DNA from: Morinoia aosen | Taxonomy: Eukaryota > Arthropoda > Malacostraca > Amphipoda > Talitridae | Reading direction: 5' to 3' | NCBI GenBank assembly: GCA_030386875.1 | Contig: CM059564.1 | Location: forward strand, 71,691,436-71,755,435 | Length of the DNA: 64,000 bases | Part shown: positions 31,528 through 43,266 of the stretch, piece after piece | Numbering within the stretch: position 1 is the stretch's first letter | How the letters are laid out: every line of letters begins with the position of its first letter | Position numbers and translations under genes: made by a program | Notes under the pieces: model-generated | The model's database searches: none | The model's input: the letters and a program-made list of their open reading frames with translations, nothing else | What the model was told of the DNA's origin: nothing

Positions 31528-34500
31528 ATGAAAATTCGTTAGAGCAAAAGTGAGGAACGTCTGGAATTGTCCAATTGTGTTGTAAGGTTTGGAAGTATAA
31601 ATGTGCGTGGATGGAATGCAGGAAAGTTAGATGACCTCGTAGTAGAATTTGAGAATGGAAAATTGGATTGTGTTGGTGTAGTAGAGACCCAAATGCGTGA
31701 TAGAGTCAGTTTAACATGTAAGGAGAATAAGTATCATATGATAGGAAAAGGGCGTGTAAATTGGCAAAAAAGAGGTGGTGGAGTTGGTTTGATTGTAAAG
31801 AATGCTCTAAATTGGAAATTAGAGGAACTTCCTGTTGGAAATGAACCTGAAAGTGAAGATTTGTTTGCAATTAAGTGTGAAAGAATGCATGCCAGAGAAT
31901 GTATTGTTGTGATTGTATGTTATATGACAACTGATGGGATTTTAGCTCATGAAGAGAATGTAAAAAAGTATGAAATATTAACAAGGATTGTACGAGAACA
32001 CTGCAGGTGCCCTCTGATTGTGATGGGTGACATGAATGGCCATGTTGGTATACTTGGTGAGCCGGTGAATGCAAATGGACAAAAATTGATAGATTTTTGT
32101 GATGAGAATGAACTTGAAAACCTGAATGTAACAATAGGAAATGGCTTGCATACATGGCAAAGCAGGGAATGGAAAACTGCAATTGACTATATGATTGTGA
32201 ATAGTAGAGCAAGAGAGTGTGTCAATGAAATGTTTGTAGATGAAGATGATTTTGATATTGATAGTGACCATAAAATGCTTGTGCTTGAATATAACTGGGG
32301 TAGAAAGGAGTCAATGCAAAAGGTCAGTAGTGTGAAAGAAAGTTGGCAGATAAAAAAGGCAAACTGGGAAGAATTTAAGAATGAATTGAGTAGGTATAAC
32401 TGGAACAGGTGTGGAAATGTAAATGACCTAAATGGTGAGATTGCAAGAACCTTGTATGATGTGGCAGAGCAAAAGATTGGTAGAATAAAATGTAGGAAAG
32501 GGACAGGGAATGCCAGGTGGTTTACAAGTGAGATAAAGGAAGAACGAATGAGAAGAAAGACTTTAAATAAGAAACAACGCAGTATGAGGAAAATGTATGA
32601 AAGAAACAGAATTACTGAGGATGAATGGCAGAGTGCATGGAATGAGTACAAGGACCAGCAGAAGAAAGTAAGGAGAATGATTAATGAGGCTAGAGTTAAA
32701 GAGGAGAGACACCAAGTTGAAAATCTAAGAAAGAAAGGTCCGGATGGAATAAAAGATTGGTATAAGTTTATACAAGGTAATGATAGAAGTAGTGAAGTTC
32801 AAGTTGATGAATTAGTAGTTAATGGTTGCAGTGTGCAAGATAGGATGCAACTGGTGAAAGCAGTTGAAGAATACTGGGAGGACATTGGTGGAATGAATGA
32901 GCAGGTTACAGATAATGCACCCATAAATTTTCTGATTGATGAACGTGAACTGCAAATGGAAGACGAAATCACTTGTGAAGAGATTGTAAGTTTTTTGAAG
33001 AAAGTGAAAAATGGAAAGGCATGTGGCCCTGATAAGATCCCATATGAGTTCTATAAATTTGGAGGAGAGAGTGTGGTCAGTATGTTGAAATGTTTATTTG
33101 ATGAGATATGGAAGAGTGAAAGAGTACCGGATGACTGGAACAAGTGTAATGTAGTTCTGTTGCATAAGGGTGGACATAAGAGTATGAAAGAACTTGAAAA
33201 TTACAGACCAATTGCACTGGGTGACACTATGTAAGATATTTTGTGGTATTTTGAATGAGAGAATGAAAAATTTAGTTGAGAAATTAGGAGTCCTAGGTGA
33301 AGAACAGAATGGTTTTAGGCAGGATAGACGTGGGGAAGATAATCTGTTTGTAGTGAGTGAAATAATTGAGCGAATGAGGAAGGATGATAAGAAGGTGTAT
33401 TTAGCATTCCTGGATATTGAAAAAGCGTATGACAGAGTGGATCGGGTTAGGCTCTTTGAAGTTCTGAGAAAAGTTGGGTTTAGCAGAAAAATAGTAAAAA
33501 TTGTACAAAGTCTGTATGAGAACACAAGCGCTATATACAGGTTAGGAAATTTGGAAACGGGGCAAGTGAGGAGTGTTAGAGGAGTGAGACAGGGCTGTAC
33601 TCTGTCTCCCCTGTTGTTTGGATTGTACACAGAAGAATTAGCAGTTCGACTGAGAAGGAGTGGCTTAGGACTGAAAGTTGGTAATGAGAGACTGAGCTGT
33701 TTGTTGTATGCTGATGATGTGGTTGTGGTTAGTAGATGTGGACATGAACTGCAAAGGATGCTTGACATTGTGAACGGATATAGTACAGATTTCAAGATGA
33801 ACTTCGGTGCCGACAAAAGCAAGGTTATGGTTATAAATAGTGATGAGACTGATAGAGACAGACTGTGGAATATTGGAGAAATCAGAATAGGTAGAACAAA
33901 AGAATACAAATATCTAGGTTGTATGATAAGTGAAGATGGATGCACTAGAACTAAGGGTGAGAAAGTGGCAAAAGCTATGCAGTGGAGTGGACGATTAAGT
34001 AGCGTGGCCAGATACAGAGCAAACAAGTATGAATGTGTGAGAGGAATGTGGAAGTATGTTGCTGTACCTAGTGTCATGTATGGTATGAGTGCTCTTGCCT
34101 GGAATGGAAGTGATCTTGAAAAGCTGGATGTAATACAAAATAAGGTAGGACGGTTAGCATTGGGTGCTCCAAAATGGACAGCTACAGAAGCCATTAGAGG
34201 TGACCTTGGGTGGAGCCTATTTTCAGAAAGAATGATGAAGGCAGTGCTGAATTATAAGGTGAGAATTGAAAGAATGCAGAATAGCAGATGGGTAAAGCAA
34301 ATTTTTGAATGGAATCTGAGTGTAAGCTATTGGGAGAAAGTGTGTTGGGGGCATGCAAGGAAGCTTAGTATGCAAAAGATTATTCATGTTAGAATTGGGA
34401 GACCTGTGGATGACTGGAGTTTAATAAATCCTGGAGGTGTAGGGCCTGAGTGGGACTGCAAGAGGTGGAAGAAAGAGATTGAGAGGAAAACAAAAGAGTA

Positions 34501-34942
34501 TGGATTGAATAAGTGGAGGCTTAGCATGGTGCGGAAGCCTACACTTGACTGGTATATGAAAAAAGAAGCACCTAAGTTTGAGATGTTCTATGATGGTAGT
34601 TTTGGAAGTCAACTCTTGTTTGCTGTGAGATGTAAGTCATTGAGTGTGAACAGACGTACATGGAGGTGGAATGAGAATAATAACAGATTATGTCGGCAGT
34701 GTATTAGTGGAGTGGAGGAAACAATTGAGCATTTTGTGCTGGAATGTAGTAAGTATGAGCAAGAGAGAGAAAGTTTTATGAATGTGGTGCTTGAGCAGTA
34801 TGGAGAGAATGAGTGGTATGCCAGATGTGCTGAAGACGATTGCGGTATGAGCTGTCTTGCTGGATTGGATCAGGAGTGCAATTTGAGTATCATTGAAGCT
34901 ATGAAATTGTTTCTTGTGCGTGCCTGGAGTAAGAGACAGTGA
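31528..34942 (+). pseudogene. LINE ORF2 with early nonsense codon and frameshift (copy B)
   Basis: Starts ATG at 31528 directly after the ORF1 stop, but codon 5 is TAG (31540-31542) where copy A has CAG. A 2-base deletion near 33228-33230, just after the RPIALGDT codons of the reverse transcriptase, shifts the frame. The rest reads on in another frame from about 33230 to 34942, including YADD and the CCHC finger. Apart from these two lesions it is close to copy A, so loss of function is recent. Confidence 0.95.
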
Positions 34943-35193
34943 CTGGAATGAGCCAGCCAGGTAGAATGGTCAGTAATGACCCAATATGCCTGGGGATGGT
35001 GTTTTGACGCACTGGCTATCCCAGTGACGCCATCCAATGGCAGCTTGTGACAAGGATTGGTAAATCCTGAGTAGTTTAGTGGACAAGTCTGGTACCAGGC
35101 GCTGAACTCTTTGTGTGATAACTGTGGAGGGAATTGTAGGCCGTTACAAAGGCCCCGACGCTGTCGGCCCTCAATTTCAAGTTCAAGTTCATA

Positions 35194-35339
35194 GGTGACA
35201 CAATCGCAACGAAAACGGGAGAAAAAGGCAGTTGCATTCATCGAGTAAAGACCTTATTTTGATAAGCTCCTGCGAGTAATCGATAAATATTTCCAAGATT
35301 TAATGTAAGAAATTTAATTGGTCATCTTTTTTGGGCTTA
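35194..35339. other. short non-coding spacer
   Basis: No feature recognised between the LINE tandem and the next hairpin element. Confidence 0.6.
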
Positions 35340-35859
35340 AGTCTCGCTGAGCGGCGAAGCCGCTCAGCGAGAATGAAAATATCGATTATACCTGGAATTT
35401 GATGCTGATTCCGAATATGCAATTTGTTTTGACCGCTCTCGATTTTTTCGATTTTTTTTATTTTTTTTTTGGAAAGGCGGCTAGCAACAACTGAGGTGGT
35501 GCCCAAAGAATGCCATGTCTGTACAGGTTGGGTGGAACCCGGCCCTATCCGGTACTCAGGTCTTCAAGGCACGGTCTGACCATGTTGGGTCGAGAATGGC
35601 AGAGTTCGGATCATGAGGTGGTGCAGGCCAAAGTATGCCAAGTCCGACCAGGTTGGGTCGAGAATGACAGAGTTCGGATCATGAGGTGGTGCAGGCCAAA
35701 AAAAAACATTAAAATGTATAAAAATTTAAAATTAAAAAAATCACAAAAAATTGAAAAAATCGAGAGCGGTCAAAACAAATTGCAGATTCGGAATCAGCAT
35801 CAAATTCCAGTTATCGATATTTTCATTCTCGCTGAGCAGCTTTGCCGCTCAGCGAGACT
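35340..35859. mobile_element. foldback/MITE element with a hairpin at each end
   Basis: A 520-bp element. Its inverted arms of about 130 bp (35340-35470 and about 35730-35859) share AGTCTCGCTGAGCGG, then ATCGATA..CCTGGAATTTGATG, ATTCCGAATMTGCAATTTG and GACCGCTCTCGATTTTTTC. Each arm also begins with its own short palindrome. On the left, a perfect 14-bp stem (TCTCGCTGAGCGGC) with a GAA loop lies at 35342-35372. On the right, the same stem with one mismatch lies at 35827-35857. The centre holds a tandem pair of about 68-bp units (GTTGGGTCGAGAATGRCAGA...). No coding sequence or clear target duplication. Confidence 0.88.
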
Positions 35860-36063
35860 CGTTCCCTTTTCTGCATCCGCTACTGGCGCTCTCCTCTCCA
35901 TCTGGGGTGGGCTACATAACTAGGGATATTTCATTTCTGGTGGGATGGGGTCGTAGAGGATGTTGTGACTTCTTGGCCGGAATTCCCACAGTTAACCAGG
36001 GCTTACTGGATTCATATTTATTGTAATTGTGTACTTCCTGCATTTCAATTTTCTGTAGTTTTT

Positions 36064-36784
36064 GGTCAGTATGCAGTTGAACCCATTCACGGATATTAAA
36101 AATTCTGTTCTGAAGAATCACTGAAGGAACATATTTGAAAACGTTTTACGTGTATGACATTCTGCTTGCTGATGCGTTATTTTCAAGTTATTCAACTTTG
36201 AAATTTTTGTCTTCCATAGCAGTTGCATTGCGTGCTTGAGCCAATAGGGTACGCTTGGGGACTTTGTAATTTATTATTTGCCGACCTTGCAAAGCCTGAA
36301 CCCACTTCTAGGATGTTTTACTTAATTACACAATAAAGGTTATCACCAAAAAATATTAGCAAGATTTGGGTAGTGAATACTGAAATCGATATGCACTTGA
36401 AATCAGTTTCAATATGGATGTCATTGTAGAACATTAGCAAAACCTTAGGGGTGAATACCATAGATTTAATATCGTAATATTTTTATAACATAAAATTTTG
36501 GGTGATGACCTTTATTGTGTTATTAACTAAAACATCCTAGAACTGTGCTCAGGCTCCGCGGGGTTGGAAAATAATAAATTACTAAGTACCCAAGCTAACC
36601 CTTATGGCTCAAAGGCACAAAGCAACTGCTATGGAAGACCAAAATTTCAAAGTTGAATAACTCAAAAATAACGCATCAGCAAGCAGAATGTCATTCATGT
36701 AAAATGTTTTTAAATGTATTCCTTTAGTAAGTCTTTGGAACCGAATTTTTAATTTCTGTGAATGGGTTAAACTGTATATTGACC
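36064..36784. mobile_element. hairpin element, two 291-bp arms
   Basis: Arms 36064-36354 and 36494-36784 are complementary at perhaps 80-85% by eye. Matched blocks include GACATTCTGCTTGCTGATGC, AACCCATTCAC and AATAAAGGTYATCACC. The 139-bp loop contains a direct repeat (AYATTAGCAARAYYTTRGGG, at 36354 and 36432). It is older than the 10.6-13.7 kb inverted repeat and has no coding sequence. It may be a decayed MITE. Confidence 0.85.
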
Positions 36785-36892
36785 TTGTTTTCCTGTATTT
36801 GTTAAATTACTAGGAAATAATTCTTTTTTTATGATTGTTCATTAATCTCTATAGGTGGCCCCTTCTGGGAAGGGGTATCTTCATTATTTAAA

Positions 36893-38595
36893 ATGGCTGA
36901 ACTGCCATTTAGAAATCATTTTGGAAATCTGAGAGAGTCAAATTATCCCTGCAGTAAAATTGAAGAAATGCAGCTGCTGGCTGCTAATTTTGCTACTGAG
37001 GAAGAACCTATGAATGGAGAAGAAGTGATGAACACTGAAAAAAAAAATGAATCTGTAATTCAGATTTCAGAGCACCTGATTCAAAAAGAACATACTTTGA
37101 AAAAAAGAGGAAGAACTAGTATGCGCCTGTCAACTCTCAAGCTCTAACTCTTATAATGAAACATTGCAAAAACTTGTAAATCTATCTTACTCAAAACAAG
37201 AAAAGTAAACCCAATTAATAATACTTTAACATTTAAAGATAAGGCATGTACTTTACTGATGACACAACTGCAGGAGTCAAACAAGCAGTTAAAGCAAATA
37301 AAAAAAGACGTATGATTTATTTGGAGTTACCCAGGTATTGGAGTAAATGCTAACCTATGACCATGTCAAGGAAGTAAGAGTTAACAAACAACAAAACTTG
37401 ATTGCAGTTGAGCTCAAAGAAGCCACTAAAAAGGAGGTTGCAAGATTGTTGGAAGTGAGTAGCATTGGAAAGTGTGCAGTTTGATGTCATAAACCACGTT
37501 CTGAGTCTGCACAATCTACTTTTGGAGGAATCAGACCAATTGACGATGATGTCAATTTAGAAGCTCTTATTCCACTTGCCACCAGTGAAAATGCCAAAAT
37601 TATAAGCATGGTAAGATTGCCAAAGTTTTCCAGTGGAAAAAAAGAAAATTCTCTAAGTGTAAAAGTGCAATTTCCAAGCAGAGGTCATGCAAAACAAAAA
37701 TAGAATTCATGAATTTACAAGTCAGTCCATATTCACCTCCACCTATCCGCTGCTGTAAATGCCAACGTCATGAACATCATGTGAGTGGGTGTTCATCTGT
37801 TGAAAGATGTTTAATTTGTGCTGGTGGCCACTCAAAAGTCAAATGTAATGCCCCCACTCCCCTCTATGCCAACTGCAAGAGGAATCATGTGGCCAGTTAG
37901 AGAGAATGTCCCTATATGCAAATGCCTTTCAAATACAATCACTGATGAAAGAAGGAGTCTTCTTTTTAGAAGCTTGAAAGTAAGTCATCTCTGAGACAAC
38001 TGAAAATCTTGAATCTATTTTTTAAAACCAAGACTATTTCTACCGTGATGAGTTCTCAATTGAACGAAGAAAAATATGCCTCCGTGCAAGAAAGTTCTCA
38101 TTCTAAATTCAATGAAAAATTAAAAAACTTATGCTTCAGCTTTGAAAACCTCTCGAACTAACGGAGTGACTCTCCTGGCTGATGTACACCAATTTCAAGG
38201 ATTGTACTATATACCAAAAAGGATTCCCTAAGCTGAACTAAACCAACCAAAGCAGAATGTACTAGCCGCTCATTTTGAAGCCAGTCAGTCTTTACAAAAA
38301 ACAATTGTCTCTAATGAAGTTTTAGTACAAGCAGTTGAAAAAAAAATTGAATCTCATATGCGAGCCATGTTTGAGGACTTCTTTTCTTGTCTGGGTTAGT
38401 TAATGATAGAAGCATTCTCATCTAACTTAAATCATGAAAACAAGCGTCAACAAAATTTACTGCTACTGGGAATGATTAGAAATCATATTGGCCAAGAAAT
38501 TGTCTCTCAACTACTCGGTGAGTTTCACGGTAATGTAAATCCTAAAAGCAAATATGACACAATCATAGAAAAAAATATGTTATCAGTAACAACAA
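36893..38595 (+). pseudogene. decayed LINE ORF1 (gag-like, CCHC zinc knuckles)
   Basis: Opens MAELPFRNHFGNLRESNY and continues through several frames. The diagnostic part is at 37745-37900: RCCKCQRHEHHVSGCSS, then RCLICAGGHSKVKC, then NCKRNHVAS, an array of CCHC knuckles typical of ORF1 proteins of I/Jockey/R1-like LINEs. A C-terminal piece follows at 38403-38595. Frameshifts and stops occur throughout. An APE endonuclease fragment that probably belongs to the same element's ORF2 appears at 39300-39376 and resumes at 41394. Confidence 0.75.
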
Positions 38596-39205
38596 ACTTA
38601 CATACATACATATACACATACATATACCGGGTTTATCCTCCCTATGGGCGGGTAGCCGACAGCAGGCCACAATCACCACACTTAGTCACTAAGAGGTGAG
38701 AGAGGCAGCACTGGCCGCACCTGAACTGCCAGGATCAGCAGCAGCCCAGCACAACCACCTTCCACAGTTAGGCCTGACAACCATAGCTGGTTTACCCCGA
38801 CCGCTTCATTGAGTGCAACCCCTCCCCCCGCACGGGACAGGTCAACCCCATCACACGCGGGCAACTCCCAGTACCGCGTTAAAAATAAAATTACCTTCTT
38901 ATGCACTGCCCCCACTCACTTCTGTCCGCAGCCATCTCTCTCGCCACGTCCACAGTCAGACCCCTCTCATACAAAGCACGCTTCACCCCATCCATCCAAC
39001 TCATCCGTGGTCTACCTCGCGCTTGAAGACCACTCACTTCCGACATATGTCTTTTTCACCAGCCGCTCAACATTCATTCTTTCAACATACCCAAACCATC
39101 CAAGCACTCTTTCATCCACTCGCCTGCTCAACTTCTTGATAACACCCGTCTGCCCCCTAACCAACTCATTCCTGGTCCTATCTCTTCGTGTTACTTCCTG
39201 TTAAA
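38596..39205 (-). pseudogene. 3' fragment of another LINE, minus strand
   Basis: On the minus strand, 39197-38930 encodes a typical LINE ORF2 C-terminus: RRVDERVLGWFGYVERMNV, then RLVKKTYVSEVSG, then ARGRPRMSWMDGVKRAL. A 3' UTR of about 300 bp follows and ends in GGATAAACCCGG and a (TATG)n-like tail at 38600-38630. The 5' end is truncated at about 39205, as is usual for LINE insertions. It has inserted into the older plus-strand LINE. Confidence 0.82.
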
Positions 39206-39299
39206 AACAAGCTTAAGCTTCTAAAATACCTCTTTCCCATTCTAGAGGAAGCAAGAGATTGGGATCAGCTTTAAGGAAAAAATGATATAAACTATAAAA

Positions 39300-39376
39300 T
39301 TTGTGATCAGAGGATCAAAAAAAAGGAATGCCTCATAAAAATTGTATTGGATTATCTGATTGTAATGGGTTATCTG
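39300..39376 (+). pseudogene. LINE endonuclease fragment, part upstream of the piggyBac insertion
   Basis: The last codons before the TTAA at 39377 read SDCNGLSV, matching the N-terminal start of an APE domain (NxNGLS-type). The reading frame resumes exactly after the piggyBac element at 41394. Confidence 0.7.
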
Positions 39377-41393
39377 TTAACACGTTGGCCGCGATTGCTG
39401 ATTTGGTAGTTTTACCGTGTAGGTGACAAGTTCAAATACGCATATCTTCAGTGCCCGGGAAGACAGCGAGTTGAAAAGTTGTGTGTAGCTCTACAGAGGT
39501 AAGTTTTTGCATTATATCAAGTAAAACTAGTGACACTATTTGGTACACTTTGCTCATGAATGATATCGGTCATTATTCCTTGCGATGTGCGCCAAATAGA
39601 GCCACGCTTGTGGCTCATAGTGGCGCACATTGTCAGAGGTAATTATCTCTATTACTGTAAGCGACGTGCGGCAAGTGGAGCCACGCTTGTTGTGTCTCCC
39701 AAGTGACACACTTTACCTGAAGGAATCATTTTTGTTACTGTGGTCAGTGAACGCTGTGCACCACTCGTTAGCAATAACTGAAAAAAGTTTTACAACCAAG
39801 TTTCATCTTTCTGTTCAAGATTTGTGCTTACTTAAATTGTTTAAGCGCTTATATTTATCTAAACTGTTGCATTACAATCTTGACGCGTATAGATAGTTTT
39901 GTTAACACATTTTTCATTTTTGATTGCATTCATGCGAACATTTATGAATAATGGACGCTTTCAAATTGTCTTAATTCATTTATTCACATGTATGATTCTA
40001 TTCATTTGTTTGTTTTCAAAATTATTGACACTTCTCTATGTTTTATTGTAAATTATCAATTTGATTGTATTTATTTTACTTGATATATTTTTACTTTGTT
40101 TAGCGTCATGGACGAGCTCCATTTATACGGGACAAAGTCCAATAAAAATGCAGATGCCGATACTGAGATGGATTCTTCTACTGAAAGCAGCAGTGGTAAA
40201 TCAGAAGCTGAATTTGTCGCAACTGATCCCAGTTTTAACAGCAGCAATAAAGTACCTACTGGAGAGGCATCTGAGAATGAAGATGAAGTGATACAGAAAG
40301 AACGCAATGAAGAAAATGCTGCTGATGCGTGGACAACTGTTGGTATAACACCAAGGCAATATTATTTCAGGGGAAAAGATGAACTTAGACAAAAACCACA
40401 CCCAACTGTTCAAAACAAAACAAGCAAATGTCATTTGACTTTTATATGCTTTTTGTAATAGGGGAAATTATTGGTCAAATAGTATCAGAAGCAAATAATT
40501 ATACTGATAAAGTTCTACAAAACACGAAGACTACCAGCAGGTCTCAACTGAAATACTGAACTCCCACAAATGCTGATGAAATGCATAATTTTTGGGACTG
40601 ATAATTACAGTGGGATTAGTACGTCAAAGCTGGAGCCCTACAAGTGCAAAAAGATTATTTTTGACTATCCATTTGTTTTACAATTTTTGACTATCGATTC
40701 TTTAGCTAAAAATTTAATAAGGCTTCATAAAATTGAACCACTCATGAAGTAGTTCAATGAAAGCTACAAGTCTACATGTATACCAGGATCGCGACATCTG
40801 GTCGACAGGTCAATTACCCATTTCAAGGGAGAGTAAATTTTGACAATATATTCTAGGCGAGACACAAGAATAGCGTAAAGCTGTTTGAACTTTGCTCAGA
40901 TAATGCCCATACTCGGAACCTTCACTTTTTTTCTGGAAACATGGAAAGGGAATACCAAATCAGTTGTTTAGCAGCTACTGTGACGACTGTGATGGAAAAA
41001 AATACTTGTGCATCAATTGGTTTGGAATCACTCATGAAACATTGGCAATTGCAAATTAAACTATACCTTATCTTAGTAGTTCAACTGGTATCAAAATATT
41101 TCATTTTTTTTTCTTTTTATATTCATAGATACTTGTGCTTCACTTTGGCCAAGGAATGCAAGTTTCTTACCTCTTGCTGGTACAAATAAATCTAATTCTT
41201 CATATAACTGTGTATTTAAATGCTTCTCCTAGCAGTTTTCATAAGTTGTAGCATTAAATTCGGGAATTTCAAGGAGAACCATGATTTTCTGAAAAATGTT
41301 GTTTTTTGTAGCTGTGTACCACATATGTGCATATCGCGATGTTGGAAAGTTCAGCGTGTACCAATATGGTACATATCGTGGCCAACGTGTTAA
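39377..41393 (+). mobile_element. piggyBac element, both ends present
   Basis: A 2017-bp element including one TTAA on each side (39377-39380 and 41390-41393). The ends are inverted: CACGTTGGCCGCGAT at the left and the complement of CACGTTGGCCACGAT at the right. Subterminal direct repeats (GGAGCCACGCTTGT / AGAGCCACGCTTGT with nearby GTGCGSCAA, at 39595 and 39670) lie in the left 350 bp. It encloses a broken piggyBac transposase and interrupts a LINE endonuclease. Confidence 0.93.
40108..41210 (+). pseudogene. piggyBac transposase, decayed
   Basis: The first piece, 40108-40458 (117 codons, MDELHLYGTKSNKNAD), is the acidic Ser/Glu-rich N-terminus usual in piggyBac proteins. The following frames give IVSEANNYTDKVL, TNADEMHNFW, LIITVGLVRQSW, then YPFVLQFLTIDSLAKNLIRLH. 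Near 40815-40930 they give HFKGRVNFDN and SVKLFELCSDNAHTRN, corresponding to the region around the second catalytic aspartate. At least five frame changes and stops separate the pieces. No cysteine-rich C-terminal finger was recognised. It cannot encode an active transposase. Confidence 0.88.
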
Positions 41394-41530
41394 ATTAGCA
41401 GAAGTGATACTCTATCTGTACAGTCAAATACCTGACATACTATGTTTGTGTGAAACATGGATTAAAACTAATGAGCCCAAATTCATATATGTAAAAAGTT
41501 TGACTAAACATAAAATGCAAAAACAATGTA
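41394..41530 (+). pseudogene. LINE endonuclease fragment, part downstream of the piggyBac insertion
   Basis: Reads LAEVILYLYSQIPDILCLCE followed by TWIK, the second conserved block of APE endonucleases (PDILCLxETW). It continues in frame from the codons just before 39377, so this is one domain split by the piggyBac element. The similarity fades by about 41530. Confidence 0.85.
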
Positions 41531-41589
41531 AAAAGACCTAGGATTGTAGAAAATGAATGTTATGGTGCATCAAATGATAGCATGGGCAA

Positions 41590-42525
41590 AAAAATTATAT
41601 AAGGTTGTGTGAATGGTGGGTTACCATGTCAAAAACCTGAAAGTAATGGTTGCAAATAGAAAAACAATAACAAATTATGTTCGTGTGAATCAATAATATG
41701 GCACTGAGGTGAAAAATTTGAAGTAATTGATGAAGTTAAAATGATCTCAAATAGTGAAAGCAATTGAACACTATTGAGAAGATATGAGTGAAATGAATGA
41801 ACAAATGATTGATAAGAAGTCAGAATGTACATTTTTTGAATGATAAAGCTCAGCTATGAAAGGGTCATGAAATTGCATAGGAGGAAATTGATATATGTTT
41901 TAAACTGAGTGTAGGGTTCAAATAGTGAGATGTGCATGTTGAGATGTTTGATGAGCAGTAAAGATATATTAAAATGGATGGTTGGAACAAATTAATATAT
42001 CAGAGTTGGCATGAAGAAATTTACAGCAAACAAGAGGAGCATTTGGTGTTGATGTTCAATTTAGATTGCTTACGAGGCAAGTAGAAATTATATAGGGGTA
42101 TTAATTTCTTCTAAGTAATGGCTGGTGAGAACTGAGCAAATGCTGGAAGATTGGTGGGTAAGTTGAATATTTTTATGTTTAATTGAAAGCTGGTTGGAGA
42201 AACTCTGAAAGGTGAAATTTTTAAAGGTATCTGAGTTGAAAGTGATGGACTTGTGAATGACTGGCTTTGATAGTACAAAAGATGTAAAGGATGCGAGGGG
42301 AACTGCAAAAAGGGAAAGAAAGAAATAGAAGCCTTTCATGGTTAAGAAGACTACTTTAACTCTAATAGGCAGAAAGGATTTGAAAAATAGAGGTGCTTCA
42401 TGATGATAGTTTTGGAAGCGTACTCCAGTTTGACATCAGGTGCAAGGTTCCATGTATGAACAGGTAAATGTAAAGATGAGGAGATGGAAGATTATGTACT
42501 TTTTGTGACAAGGTACATAATTGGT
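41590..42525 (+). pseudogene. ancient relative of the LINE in copies A/B
   Basis: Nucleotide-level resemblance to copy A ORF2 survives in order. 41640-41890 matches the region around 27650-27830 (GTGAAAGCARTTGAA, GAATGAATGARCA, GARGARATTG). 42120-42330 matches about 29100-29330. 42395-42500 matches 29425-29540 (GATGATAGTTTTGGAAG, ATGTCGG/ATGTACT at the CCHC finger). Much of the reverse transcriptase is deleted. It shows that the family has been in this genome for a long time. Confidence 0.8.
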
Positions 42526-42526
42526 G

Positions 42527-42680
42527 CCCCCCCAGAAAGAAATGAGAGGCCCAGAGCTAAAAGTTATGGAGGTTTTCTTTTCATTGAAATAAAGTAGGTG
42601 TTTCTCTGAAGACCATCCTCTGATTCCTGTGCTGACGTTTTTTCAGAACCTATAACTTTCTTGTTGAATTTTTATCTAGT
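42527..42680 (+). repeat. unnamed 350-bp repeat, partial copy 1
   Basis: Partial, diverged copy beginning at GCCCCCCCAGAAAG...GAGGCCCAGAGCTAAAAGTTA. It shares the order of words with the full copies at 50227 and 59072 and abuts the next copy. Confidence 0.65.
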
Positions 42681-42681
42681 T

Positions 42682-42915
42682 TCCCCTCAATAAGATACTA
42701 CTATTGAATCCATAGGAATTAGCACTGCCAGAAGGAAAATGTGAGGTCCTGAGCTATGATTTAAGTAGGCCTTCCTTTTGTTGAAATTGAATGGGTTTTT
42801 TGTTTGTTGTGGACCATCTTTTTTTTGTTCCCTGCAACCCTGTTTTTCAGCACCTATTGTTAATTTTCCCTCTTTGACCCCTTTGTTGCAGTTAACGAGG
42901 CTTAAAATAATTTAC
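42682..42915 (+). repeat. unnamed 350-bp repeat, copy 2
   Basis: Shares ATTGAATCCATAGGAATTAG, TGTGAGGTCCTGAGCT, GGCCTTCCTTTTGTTGAAAT, TTTTTCAGCACCTAT and a terminal GAGGCTTAAA with the other copies. The middle is shortened. Confidence 0.8.
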
Positions 42916-43266
42916 CTAATTTACTATGTGTCACACTAGAAGAACTATACATCAAAAATCAAATAGATAGTAAAATGTTACTGATGTTGCAACTTAATCA
43001 TTCCAAGGAGCCATATTGCCATGATTTGTTCATGTCAAAGTTAAAAGATATGATTGAAATTTGTTAATGACTAAATTTATACTGAAAAACCTTGATGATA
43101 GATTCCATATTATTTTATTACCACTGAAAATTCTTTTTTCATTATTTATATTGCTGCAAATGATGCTCCTCATTGTTTCTGTGATTAAAATTTTTTAGAT
43201 TTAGTGTTGCATTTTTTATTTAAGATAATTTGTTTTCATGATTTTCTAATACGCTGTTTCTTTCAG

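Larger units (their letters stand above)
30050..35193 (+). mobile_element. LINE copy B, head-to-tail with copy A, inactivated
   Basis: Same organisation as copy A with scattered substitutions (roughly 1% by eye). It begins within about ten bases of the tail of copy A, at the same leader position where similarity to copy A starts. Its 3' end has two TTCAAG units then TTCATA. ORF1 is open; ORF2 is broken. The divergence argues that the pair is not an assembly duplication. Confidence 0.95.

Noticed and set aside
33194..34942. Separate 582-codon gene downstream of a 555-codon gene
   Set aside because: These are the two halves of one LINE ORF2 separated by a 2-base deletion relative to copy A.
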